A DNA stretch of 64,000 nucleotides from NCBI RefSeq assembly GCF_900112305.1, contig NZ_FOKT01000002.1:433228-497227 (forward strand). The letters are read 5' to 3'. Shown piece after piece: positions 39,207 to 45,798 of this stretch. The notes below the pieces were generated by a model. The model did not search any database and was not told the DNA's origin. It worked only from the letters and a program-made list of their open reading frames with translations. Made by a program: the position numbers and the translations under genes. The stretch's first letter is position 1. Each line of letters starts with the position of its first letter. This stretch comes from Microbulbifer thermotolerans (GTDB lineage: Bacteria; Pseudomonadota; Gammaproteobacteria; Pseudomonadales; Cellvibrionaceae).

Positions 39207-39237
39207 ATAAAAAAACCCGGCAGAAAGCCGGGTTTTT
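39207..39237 (-). terminator. Original tRNA-Ser(GGA) terminator, displaced by the element
   Basis: AAAAACCCGGC pairs with GCCGGGTTTTT across a short loop. On the reverse strand it directly follows the tRNA 3'-end repeat at 39243, the position a tRNA terminator would occupy before integration. It could also stop transcripts coming from the right. Confidence 0.75.
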
Positions 39238-39242
39238 CAAAG

Positions 39243-39257
39243 TGGCGGTGAGGGAGG
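39243..39257. repeat. attL: 15-bp copy of the tRNA-Ser(GGA) 3' end
   Basis: TGGCGGTGAGGGAGG, identical to 47709-47723, the last 15 nt (with CCA) of tRNA-Ser(GGA) read on the reverse strand. This marks the left boundary of the integrated element. Confidence 0.9.
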
Positions 39258-39384
39258 CCGCCTAACCAAAATAACGCCAAATAATCACGAATAATAAAAA
39301 TCCTTAATTTTCAAAGGCTTACGAACACATCCCCCAATCCTGTTACCTGAAATTATCTCAAATGGTATTCTGTGAAGCGTAAAA

Positions 39385-39394
39385 GTGTGGGGCC
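39385..39394 (+). repeat. GTGTGGGGCC site 1 (near attL)
   Basis: GTGTGGGGCC, part of a longer similarity to 47631-47653 (GTGTGGGGCC, then ATT, then GTGGG). It lies just ahead of the integrase start. Candidate integrase arm site. Confidence 0.45.
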
Positions 39395-39411
39395 ATTTGT
39401 GGGATAAAATC

Positions 39412-40716
39412 ATGAACAAACTACGAGTCAGCCAAATAAAAGGGCTGGGACCGGGGCGACATTCGGATGGCGGCGGCCTGCTGCTAAGCGTTTCAAAAAC
39501 CGGGCGCAGATCATGGATTTTCAGATACCAGATTGCCGGCCGGCGTCGAGATTGCGGCCTCGGGAGTTTCCCGGCGGTTTCCCTTGCCGAGGCGCGAAGG
39601 ATGGCCGCAGAAATGAGGGCGCAAGCTCAAAGGGGCGTAGACCCAATTGAATGGCGAAAGTCCGAGCGCGAAGCCGCCGCCCGAGTTGGTGAGACGCCAA
39701 CCTTTGCCGAGCTGGCCGAGCGGTTTATCAGCGAGCAGGAACCCGGCTGGAGCGGCCCGAAGCAAGCGCCACAATGGCGCGCTTCGCTGAAGGCATATGT
39801 TTTTCCGTATATCGGGAGCAAGACGCCAGGCCAGATAAGCGGCGATGACGTGCTGGCACTGCTGCGCAAAATCTGGACCAAGAGACCGGAAACCGCCAGC
39901 CGGGTGCGCCAGCGGATCGAGCGCGTTTTAAATTATGCCGCTGCGCAAGGCCACCGCGACCGGAGCCAGCCGAACCCGGCAGCATGGCGCGGCAATTTGG
40001 ATAATGTTTTGCCGCCACACCGGAAAATCCAGCCAGTGCAGCACTTCCCCGCCCTGCCGCACCAGCAAGCCCCGGATTTTTGGGCATGGCTGAAGGACAA
40101 GCACAGCGCCAGCGCCCAAGCCCTGAAGCTGCTGATTTTGAGCGCCTGCCGCACCCGCGAGGTGCTGGGGGCGCGCTGGGACGAAATCGACATTGATGCA
40201 GCGGTCTGGACCGTGCCGCGGGAGCGTATGAAGGCCCGCAAGCCGCACACCGTGCCCCTGAGCACCCAGGCGCTGGAGGTGCTGGCCAGCATCCCCAGGA
40301 CAAAAAGCCCGTTTCTGTTCCCCGGCCGGGGGCGCAAGGTGCCGCACATGTCGAATATGAGCATGCTGGTTTTCCTGCGCAAAAACGGCCATGGCGACGT
40401 AACGCCGCACGGCATGAGGAGCACTTTCAGAGACTGGGCCTCAGATTGCACAAGCTTTGATCACGCCACTTGCGAGCAGTCTCTGGCACACACAATCAGC
40501 AACGCCGCCGAAGCCGCTTACAGGCGCGGGGAACAGCTGGCGAAGCGCCGCCAGCTGATGCAGGCCTGGAGCGACTTTTTGGAAGGCAAACCCTACGCCA
40601 CCGCCCCGGACCTGGACCAAGCACAGCCCGACACCGCCGACCTTGCGCGCCAGCTGGCGGAGCTGGACGAGGATCAGCGCCAGAGACTGCTGGAGATTTT
40701 GCAAACGTCGGATTAG
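39412..40716 (+). CDS. int: Tyrosine-recombinase integrase, P4 type
   Basis: 434 residues from ATG 39412; an in-frame GTG at 39385 lies in the repeated GTGTGGGGCC site and is less likely. N-terminal arm-binding domain (DUF4102-like: GRHSDGGGLLLSVSKTGRRSWIFRYQ, GLGSFPAVSLAEARRMAAEM), core-binding domain, then the catalytic domain with Arg247 (SACRTREVL), His333-x-x-Arg336 (HGMRSTFRDWA), His360 (LAH) and nucleophile Tyr370 (AAYRRG). All catalytic residues are present, so it should be active. P4-type integrases commonly use tRNA 3' ends, as here. It sits at the att end away from the intact tRNA. Confidence 0.93.
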   Translation: MNKLRVSQIKGLGPGRHSDGGGLLLSVSKTGRRSWIFRYQIAGRRRDCGLGSFPAVSLAEARRMAAEMRAQAQRGVDPIEWRKSEREAAARVGETPTFAELAERFISEQEPGWSGPKQAPQWRASLKAYVFPYIGSKTPGQISGDDVLALLRKIWTKRPETASRVRQRIERVLNYAAAQGHRDRSQPNPAAWRGNLDNVLPPHRKIQPVQHFPALPHQQAPDFWAWLKDKHSASAQALKLLILSACRTREVLGARWDEIDIDAAVWTVPRERMKARKPHTVPLSTQALEVLASIPRTKSPFLFPGRGRKVPHMSNMSMLVFLRKNGHGDVTPHGMRSTFRDWASDCTSFDHATCEQSLAHTISNAAEAAYRRGEQLAKRRQLMQAWSDFLEGKPYATAPDLDQAQPDTADLARQLAELDEDQRQRLLEILQTSD

Positions 40717-40736
40717 ACCAAATTTCCCCCTTTCGG

Positions 40737-40760
40737 AACCGGCCTTGGGCCGGTTTTTTA
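40737..40760 (+). terminator. Terminator after the integrase gene
   Basis: AACCGGCC pairs with GGCCGGTT across TTG and is followed by TTTTATT. It isolates int from the replication genes. Confidence 0.85.
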
Positions 40761-40843
40761 TTGCCTGAATAAATATTTTTCGAGATTAGCGTCAAAGGGC
40801 CGTTATTCCTCGTTAGCGGGGGTTAATTTGTGCGGGGAAAAAG

Positions 40844-40860
40844 GGAAATTTCGCCAGAGG
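40844..40860 (+). repeat. GGAAATTYCGCCAGAGG repeat, copy 1
   Basis: GGAAATTTCGCCAGAGG; matches copies at 45449 and 45583 with one mismatch. It lies 60 bp upstream of the alpA-like start. Confidence 0.55.
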
Positions 40861-40920
40861 GTTTAGGTCAGCCATGAAAATTTAATGGGGTCGTTCAATT
40901 TGATTCGGAGAACGACAACC

Positions 40921-41112
40921 ATGCACGACAAGATTCTGAGATTGCCTGCCGTACTTGAGGCCACCGGCCTTAAGCGAACCAGCCTTTACATGATGCGCCG
41001 CGATGGGGGGTTCCCTCAGCCGGTACAAATCGGCAAGCGTGCCGTTGGCTGGAGGCAGTCGGATATTCAAAAGTGGATCGATCAGCGCGCTACCATGCGC
41101 GTCGGGCAATAA
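40921..41112 (+). CDS. AlpA-family excisionase/regulator
   Basis: 63 residues from ATG 40921 with GGAG 10 bases upstream. Winged-helix layout typical of AlpA: ILRLPAVLEATGLKRTSLYMMRRDGGFPQPVQIGKRAVGWRQSDIQKWI. AlpA-like proteins of Gram-negative satellites and P4-like elements switch on excision or replication genes. The following primase starts 13 bp after its stop. Confidence 0.85.
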   Translation: MHDKILRLPAVLEATGLKRTSLYMMRRDGGFPQPVQIGKRAVGWRQSDIQKWIDQRATMRVGQ

Positions 41113-41125
41113 AAAGGGGGCCGCC

Positions 41126-43180
41126 GTGGAAAGCAAGACCCCCTCAAATCATCGAACAAATTATAACCATGCTTTGCCGGATGCGCAAACCCTGCACCAG
41201 GTTGTTGACGGGTTCCGTGCCGCGATGCAGGAAGCCGGCATAACGCCACCTGACCACATTGATACAGACGGCGAACTACACCGGTTTACCACCAACGGCA
41301 AGGCCGGCGACAAGGCCGGATATTATGCGCTGCACACCGATGGCACACCTGCTGGATTCTTTGGCTGCTGGCGATCCGGCACCTACCAAACATGGACCGC
41401 CAGCGGTGGCCGCAGACTGAGCGATCAGGACCGCCAGCGCCTGCAGGCTGCACGTGATGATGCCAAACGTGAGCGAGAACGGCGCTACAAGGCGCGTGCT
41501 GCCGTGGCTGGTGACATATGGAACGCTGCTGGCGCACCTGATCCTGCGCACCCCTACCTAAAGTCCAAATGCATTGACCCCGTTGGCGACATTCGCCAGG
41601 CGGACGCGATCCCCAAGGGTGTATGGATGGATGACGACACGCGCCGTGGAGCCCTGGCCAACTGTCTGCTGATCCCCGTTCGTGGCGTGGACGGTCGGAT
41701 TCAGTCGCTGCAGGCGATCACCCCGAACGGCGACAAGTGGTTTCTGGCCGGCGGTCGTATGGCTGGCGGTATGCTGCTGATCCCTGGCGACGAAGGCCGC
41801 GTCATCTGCTGCGAGGGATACGCCACCGGCGCGACATTGCAAACCGCTACCGGGGCCACCGTGGCCGTGGCTTTCAATGCTGGCAACCTGTGCAGAGTCG
41901 CAGAGGCCGTGCGCCGTATACATCCAGACGCCGATATGGTGATTGCAGGCGACAACGACCACAAAACCGAGGGCAACCCTGGTCAGACCGCTGCCGAGGA
42001 TGCGGCCGCTGCCGTTGGTGCGACTGTCGCCCTGCCTGAATTCGCCCCCGGTGAACAGGGAACCGACTGGAACGACTACGCAGCCAGCTACGGCATGGAT
42101 GCGCTGGTGGATGCCCTGCCGCTGAAGGACGACAAGCCGGACGCTGGCCGTCAATTCGGATTCACGGCCATTGGTGATCTGGTCGGAACACTGAAACCTA
42201 TTGACTGGCTGGTAAAGGGCTATTTCGAGTCTGACTCGCTGGCCGTTGTGTACGGCGAGCCTGGGCACGGCAAGTCCTTCTGCGCGATTGACGTGGCGTG
42301 CTGCGTAGCTACCGGTACCGACTGGCACGGTCACCAAGTGAAGTCTGGATCCGTGGCCTATATCGCCGGTGAGGGCCACAACGGCTTGGCGCGACGGTTC
42401 AAGGCCTGGGAGCTCGCCAACGGTGTGGACCTGGCCGGGGCTCCGCTGTTCGTGTCCACCATGGCCGCGCCGTTGAATGACGTTCTGGCCGCGTGCCACG
42501 TGGCCGATGCCGTCCGCACCCTGGTGGACCAGACCGGCAAACAGCCCGCCCTGATCATCGTTGACACCCTGGCGCGTAACTTCAACGCGGACGAGAACTC
42601 CGCCGCCGATATGGGGCAGTTTGTTGGGAACCTGGACAGGCATCTGCGCGTACCCTGGGGCGCCACGGTGATGGTCGTTCACCACAGCGGCAAGGACGCC
42701 ACCAAGGGCGCGAGGGGCTCCACGGCGCTGCGTGGTGCCGTGGATGCTGAATACCAGGTGGAGCGTGACGAAACCGGCATTGTTCGCATGCAGGCGCACA
42801 AGATGAAGGACGCAGAGCAACCTGACCCCCTGGCGTTCAAGCTGGAGGGCGTGAAACTGCCGCTGGCGGAGGAGGACGGTTCCCCAGTATTTGGCGCTGC
42901 GCTGCGAGGCATTGAATACGTGGCGCCGGCCAAGCGTGGCAGCGAGGGCAGAGGCAAGAACCAAACCAAGGCGCTGGCGGCACTGAATGATCTGCTGGAT
43001 GAACACCAACAACGGTTGATCGACGGCGGACAGAGTCCTGATGGTGCCAGGGTGCGAATTGACGACTGGCGCGATCGGTGCGGGTTCGACCGCAAGACAT
43101 GGCACAAGGTGAAAACGTCGCTCGAAAAAGGCGGAAAGGTGGCTTTCCTGCCCGGCGGGTACGTGGAGCCGGTATTTTGA
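41126..43180 (+). CDS. TOPRIM primase / RepA-like ATPase fusion
   Basis: 684 residues from GTG 41126 (GGGGG ribosome site). The N-terminal part has a DUF7146-like region (GELHRFTTNGKAGDKAGYYALH). A TOPRIM domain follows with Glu230 (CCEGYATGATL) and Asp276/Asp278 (GDNDH). The C-terminal half is a RecA-fold AAA_25/RepA-type helicase with Walker A GEPGHGKS (377-384), Walker B LIIVD (Asp480) and VHHSGKD. It should start replication of the excised element. A repeat array and hairpin follow directly, as expected for an origin it recognises. Confidence 0.88.
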   Translation: MESKTPSNHRTNYNHALPDAQTLHQVVDGFRAAMQEAGITPPDHIDTDGELHRFTTNGKAGDKAGYYALHTDGTPAGFFGCWRSGTYQTWTASGGRRLSDQDRQRLQAARDDAKRERERRYKARAAVAGDIWNAAGAPDPAHPYLKSKCIDPVGDIRQADAIPKGVWMDDDTRRGALANCLLIPVRGVDGRIQSLQAITPNGDKWFLAGGRMAGGMLLIPGDEGRVICCEGYATGATLQTATGATVAVAFNAGNLCRVAEAVRRIHPDADMVIAGDNDHKTEGNPGQTAAEDAAAAVGATVALPEFAPGEQGTDWNDYAASYGMDALVDALPLKDDKPDAGRQFGFTAIGDLVGTLKPIDWLVKGYFESDSLAVVYGEPGHGKSFCAIDVACCVATGTDWHGHQVKSGSVAYIAGEGHNGLARRFKAWELANGVDLAGAPLFVSTMAAPLNDVLAACHVADAVRTLVDQTGKQPALIIVDTLARNFNADENSAADMGQFVGNLDRHLRVPWGATVMVVHHSGKDATKGARGSTALRGAVDAEYQVERDETGIVRMQAHKMKDAEQPDPLAFKLEGVKLPLAEEDGSPVFGAALRGIEYVAPAKRGSEGRGKNQTKALAALNDLLDEHQQRLIDGGQSPDGARVRIDDWRDRCGFDRKTWHKVKTSLEKGGKVAFLPGGYVEPVF

Positions 43181-43181
43181 G

Positions 43182-43278
43182 CGTCCCAAACATGTCCCCA
43201 AACATGTCCCCAAACGTGTCACCAAACATCCCCAAAGCGTCCCCAAACCGCCAGCCCGAAGCGTCCCCAAACGTCCCC
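43182..43278 (+). repeat. Iteron-like array of GTCCCCAAAC repeats
   Basis: About eight imperfect copies of a 10-13 bp unit (consensus GTCCCCAAACATG) starting just after the primase stop codon. Spacing varies and the last copies degenerate. Iterons next to a replication gene usually form the initiator binding site. Confidence 0.7.
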
Positions 43279-43299
43279 CTCCCTATAAGGAGGGGGACG
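43272..43299. other. Perfect 11-bp hairpin, candidate replication origin
   Basis: CGTCCCCCTCC and its exact complement GGAGGGGGACG flank an A/T-rich 6-base loop (CTATAA). Right of it are (GGGGAC)-type repeats, the complement of the iteron core. With the upstream iterons this looks like a satellite origin. No T-run, so not an ordinary terminator. Confidence 0.55.
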
Positions 43300-43362
43300 G
43301 GGACGGGTGACGGGGACGGTGACGGCTGCAGAAACAGATATACAACGGAGACTTTCCAAACC

Positions 43363-43776
43363 ATGAACACCAAGACACTTGAGCAAGTACTGACTGAAAA
43401 CCCCGGCCTGACTCCCAATGGCTGGCGCTACTGGTGCATGAATCTTTCCGACTTCAAAGCATGGCGTGAGGAAACCGCGTCCGAAGAGTTCAAGGCGCAG
43501 TTTGAGGCCGCCAAGGCGCTGCTGGAGACGGCGACTCCGATCAAAACGCCTAGCGCCCACAGTTACAGTCTGAAGCACCTTCTGGAGATCCATGCGGGGC
43601 GGTATATCTCCAATGGAGCAACCATAGCCGCGGCACTGGCGTTGGGGCTCACAATCAGGCGGGACGCTTTCCACGAAAGCCCGAACTGTCTTATTGGTGT
43701 ATCAAAGCGCAACGTGAAGCACTGGCGGGACACTCAGCACGAGGCCAGGCAACGCAGAATGGAGGGATGCAAGTAA
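43363..43776 (+). CDS. Hypothetical mobile-element protein
   Basis: 137 residues, cytoplasmic. The N-terminal half is helical with charged stretches. The C-terminal half holds YSLKHLLEIHAGRYISNGATIAAALALGLTIRR, a pattern (KH..E...Y.sNG..IaAAl..G) I associate with unknown proteins of integrated elements and plasmids. First gene after the iteron array; overlaps the next gene by one base. Confidence 0.6.
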   Translation: MNTKTLEQVLTENPGLTPNGWRYWCMNLSDFKAWREETASEEFKAQFEAAKALLETATPIKTPSAHSYSLKHLLEIHAGRYISNGATIAAALALGLTIRRDAFHESPNCLIGVSKRNVKHWRDTQHEARQRRMEGCK

Positions 43777-44042
43777 TGAGGATGCCAAGTACTTATGCGC
43801 TCCACACGAGCCCTGACGTGGAGGCGAGCAGAAGGATTATGTCCTTTCTGGGTGATTTTTATTCCTTTAAAGACGAGCACCCGGACGTGGCGTATGACTT
43901 AATTCACAGTGTTGATTTTGATCGCGAATCCCTCACCTTCATTATCAGGCTGGATGGCGGAAGGGCAGAATTGAGCGGGCTCGCCAGGGAGTGTGCGCTG
44001 TGTAACCTCAGGCGGTTCGTTGTGGTCACTGTTCCCGGCTGA
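43776..44042 (+). CDS. Hypothetical small protein of the element
   Basis: 88 residues from ATG 43776, one base into the preceding TAA stop (TAATG). Acidic, with no known motif; DFDRESLTFIIRLDGGRAELSG reads as a beta hairpin region. Followed by a terminator, so it ends the replication-side operon. Confidence 0.55.
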   Translation: MRMPSTYALHTSPDVEASRRIMSFLGDFYSFKDEHPDVAYDLIHSVDFDRESLTFIIRLDGGRAELSGLARECALCNLRRFVVVTVPG

Positions 44043-44057
44043 GCGCCAAGCCAATAG

Positions 44058-44083
44058 AGCCCGGCCACGGCGCCGGGTTTCTT
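44058..44083 (+). terminator. Terminator between replication and packaging modules
   Basis: CCCGGC pairs with GCCGGG across a 6-base loop and is followed by TTTCTTGTT. It lies 15 bp after the small unknown gene. Confidence 0.6.
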
Positions 44084-44217
44084 GTTGCAGGCCACCTGCA
44101 GGGCTACCAGAACGGCCACAGGCGGGGCGCTGTTGGTCGGTGGTGTGGTGGTCGTGGTGCTTGCTGATCGACGGGCAGCGGGGCGCTGTGTGGCGCACAA
44201 AAGGTACTTTCTAGGGG

Positions 44218-44238
44218 GTGCCACCATGCGGGTGGCAC
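44218..44238. other. Perfect 8-bp inverted repeat before the small terminase gene
   Basis: GTGCCACC and GGTGGCAC flank five bases. A possible ATG with GGGGG before it lies inside. In lambdoid phages the cos/packaging site sits just ahead of the small terminase gene, so this region is a candidate packaging signal; it could also be an operator. Confidence 0.35.
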
Positions 44239-44399
44239 GGTGCGCGGTTTTTCACTTGTGCGAGGGCCCAAAATTCCGACACAACAAGAAGATGCGAACT
44301 TATCTCATTTGCGCAATGCCGCATGGAAAAGCCGCCAGAGGATTGCCGAGAAGAAAACATCTAGTTTTATCGGGTCCCAACGGAAAAGAGATTGCACCC

Positions 44400-44903
44400 G
44401 TGAAAATGAACAGAACCGAAATGGCCGACTGTCTGAGCGTTGCGCCGACCACCTTGGACGCCTGGACCCGTGAGGGCTGCCCGGTTGAGCACCGCCCCGG
44501 CCAGGGCAAGGCCGCTGAGTTTGACAGCGGCGATGTCATTCGCTGGCTGACCAACCGCGAGAAGGCCAAGGCCGCAGCCCGCGCCGATGCCGGAGACCTG
44601 GACGAATTGCGCGGCGAGAAGATCCGCGTTGAAACGCGGCTCAAGGAGCTGCAACTGGCCCGCGAGGCTGGCCAGCTGGCCCCGCTGGAGCACATCGAGC
44701 GCGCCTTGACAAATTGGGTGATCGAGCTGCGCACCCGCCTCCTGGCGCTGCCGCAGAGGGTTGCTCCGCGAATTCTGGGCGAGACAGACGAGAGCCTCTT
44801 GAAGGCAGCGATGAGTGACGAAATTCGCCAGGCGCTTAGCGGACTGGTTCTCGCTGATCTGTTCGAGAATGACGAAGAGTTTGGAGGTCTTGCCGATGGC
44901 TGA
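44400..44903 (+). CDS. terS: Nu1-like terminase small subunit
   Basis: 167 residues from GTG 44400. Starts at ATG 44406, 44292 or 44226 are possible; the chosen one puts the Nu1-like HTH at the extreme N-terminus as in lambda Nu1. N-terminal HTH (MNRTEMADCLSVAPTTLDAWTREGCPV), DSGDVIRWLTNREK, then a long helix (IRVETRLKELQLAREAGQLAPLEHIERAL) and LRTRLLALPQRVAP. It would bind the packaging site. No large terminase is nearby, which fits satellites that borrow a helper phage's enzyme. It overlaps the next ORF by 8 nt. Confidence 0.78.
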   Translation: MKMNRTEMADCLSVAPTTLDAWTREGCPVEHRPGQGKAAEFDSGDVIRWLTNREKAKAAARADAGDLDELRGEKIRVETRLKELQLAREAGQLAPLEHIERALTNWVIELRTRLLALPQRVAPRILGETDESLLKAAMSDEIRQALSGLVLADLFENDEEFGGLADG

Positions 44904-45123
44904 TTTTTCAAACCCCCGCGGCATCGTGGCCGCAATTCGCGAAGCCCAGAAGCGCCTGCGCCCGGATTGGGTCGAGCCCGAGCAGCGCGCCCGCGAAGCC
45001 CTGGCCGAGGCCGCCGAGGCTGCCCGCGAGGCCTTGGAGCCGCCGTACAGCTGGCGAGCCGAGAAAAAAATCCTGAGCCTGTCCGCCAGGCTGTTTCCGG
45101 CCGAGGAGGGCGTCGAACCATGA
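44896..45123 (+). CDS. Small acidic/alanine-rich protein of the element
   Basis: 75 residues with an excellent GGAGG site 8 bases before the ATG. Helical: VAAIREAQKRLRPDWVEPEQRAREALAEAAEAAREAL, probably a coiled coil, then a basic C-terminal part. Overlaps terS and the next ORF (ATGA). Position next to terS suggests a packaging or interference role, but no family is recognised. Confidence 0.6.
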   Translation: MADFSNPRGIVAAIREAQKRLRPDWVEPEQRAREALAEAAEAAREALEPPYSWRAEKKILSLSARLFPAEEGVEP

Positions 45124-45245
45124 TTGCAGACCGCCAAAAAAACCGCCGCCGCAAATGGCGCGCGCCGAGCCGCCGAGAGAACCCAGCGGCCCGGATCACC
45201 CGCCGCCGGCTGAAGAAAGGTTGGAAGCGCCTGGAATGGGCATAA
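45120..45245 (+). CDS. Tiny highly basic protein (41 aa)
   Basis: 41 residues, ATGA overlap with the preceding gene. About 14 Arg and 5 Lys (RQKNRRRKWRAPSRRE, ITRRRLKKGWKRLEW). Likely binds nucleic acid if made. No family recognised. Confidence 0.5.
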   Translation: MIADRQKNRRRKWRAPSRRENPAARITRRRLKKGWKRLEWA

Positions 45246-45314
45246 ACAAAAAAACAAAAACGCCCGGACCGCTGCAACGGTGCCGGGCTGTCACCGCGAA
45301 CCGGAGATTCCGCG

Positions 45315-45488
45315 ATGAAATTAATTATCACACGCATGGTTGCGATTTACATAGCCGCGGCTTCCCTTGGCTGGAAAATCGGATCGACCGCGCCTGGCTG
45401 GCTGGCCGAAAGCGAAGAGATGTTGATCGCATCGGCCCGGGAAAACTCGGAAATTCCGCCAGAGGAACCCGGCGGCGAACCGAGATAA
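45315..45488 (+). CDS. Small membrane-anchored protein (57 aa)
   Basis: 57 residues with GGAG nine bases before the ATG. N-terminal hydrophobic segment (MVAIYIAAASLGWKIGSTAPGWL) and an acidic Pro/Glu-rich tail (SEIPPEEPGGEP). Possibly exported or membrane-bound. Its 3' end carries repeat copy 2. A terminator follows about 50 bp later. Confidence 0.5.
   Translation: MKLIITRMVAIYIAAASLGWKIGSTAPGWLAESEEMLIASARENSEIPPEEPGGEPR
45449..45466 (+). repeat. GGAAATTYCGCCAGAGG repeat, copy 2
   Basis: GGAAATTCCGCCAGAGGA, inside the small membrane protein gene. A 19-bp identity with copy 3 begins one base earlier (45448-45466 and 45582-45600). Confidence 0.6.
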
Positions 45489-45540
45489 ATTTCAATCATT
45501 CCTTTCATTTAACATCTCTTTGCCTCCTCCTTCGGGTTTT

Positions 45541-45565
45541 CCGCGCAATTTGCGCGGTTTTTTTT
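45541..45565 (+). terminator. Terminator before the capsid gene
   Basis: CCGCGCA pairs with TGCGCGG across ATT and is followed by eight T. It separates the terS operon from the capsid operon, so the capsid genes need a promoter between here and 45785 or readthrough. Confidence 0.85.
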
Positions 45566-45582
45566 GCCTGCGATTCCAGCGC

Positions 45583-45600
45583 GGAAATTCCGCCAGAGGA
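45583..45600 (+). repeat. GGAAATTYCGCCAGAGG repeat, copy 3
   Basis: GGAAATTCCGCCAGAGGA between the terminator and the capsid gene, about 200 bp upstream of its start. Confidence 0.6.
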
Positions 45601-45654
45601 CGCTGTAACGCGCATTCGGAACAATGCTGAAAAGTTCGGAAAGCAGAGCCAGCC

Positions 45655-45798
45655 ATGGACGACAAAAACACTCAAGAGCCCCAATTAATTTTCGCCACCG
45701 GCAGCGTCCACACAAGTGTGGGGCCGATTTTTATCAGCCTGCCCGTCGCGGAAAAAATCGAAAACCCTTCAAAGGAAGACGCCCGTGAAAAAAACTGA
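45655..45798 (+). CDS. Possible tiny leader ORF before the capsid gene (47 aa)
   Basis: 47 residues (starts MDDKNTQEPQLIFATGSVH), overlapping the first 14 nt of the capsid gene in another frame. Ribosome site weak. It covers the second GTGTGGGGCC site, so it may just be regulatory DNA that happens to be open. Confidence 0.35.
   Translation: MDDKNTQEPQLIFATGSVHTSVGPIFISLPVAEKIENPSKEDAREKN
45716..45725 (+). repeat. GTGTGGGGCC site 2 (before the capsid gene)
   Basis: GTGTGGGGCCGATTT, same orientation as sites 1 and 3. It lies 70 bp ahead of the capsid start, so it could bind a regulator rather than the integrase. Confidence 0.4.

Noticed and set aside
39385..39411. Upstream GTG as integrase start
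   Set aside because: The GTG is part of the GTGTGGGGCC repeat found elsewhere in the element; ATG 39412 gives the normal integrase N-terminus.
41558..43270. 570-residue reverse ORF opposite the primase/ATPase gene
   Set aside because: Shadow of a well-supported gene with TOPRIM and Walker motifs; its own product has no recognisable domain.
43182..43340. Repeat array considered as a CRISPR array
   Set aside because: Units are 10-13 bp and nearly contiguous without unique 30-bp spacers, and no cas gene is present. It fits iterons.
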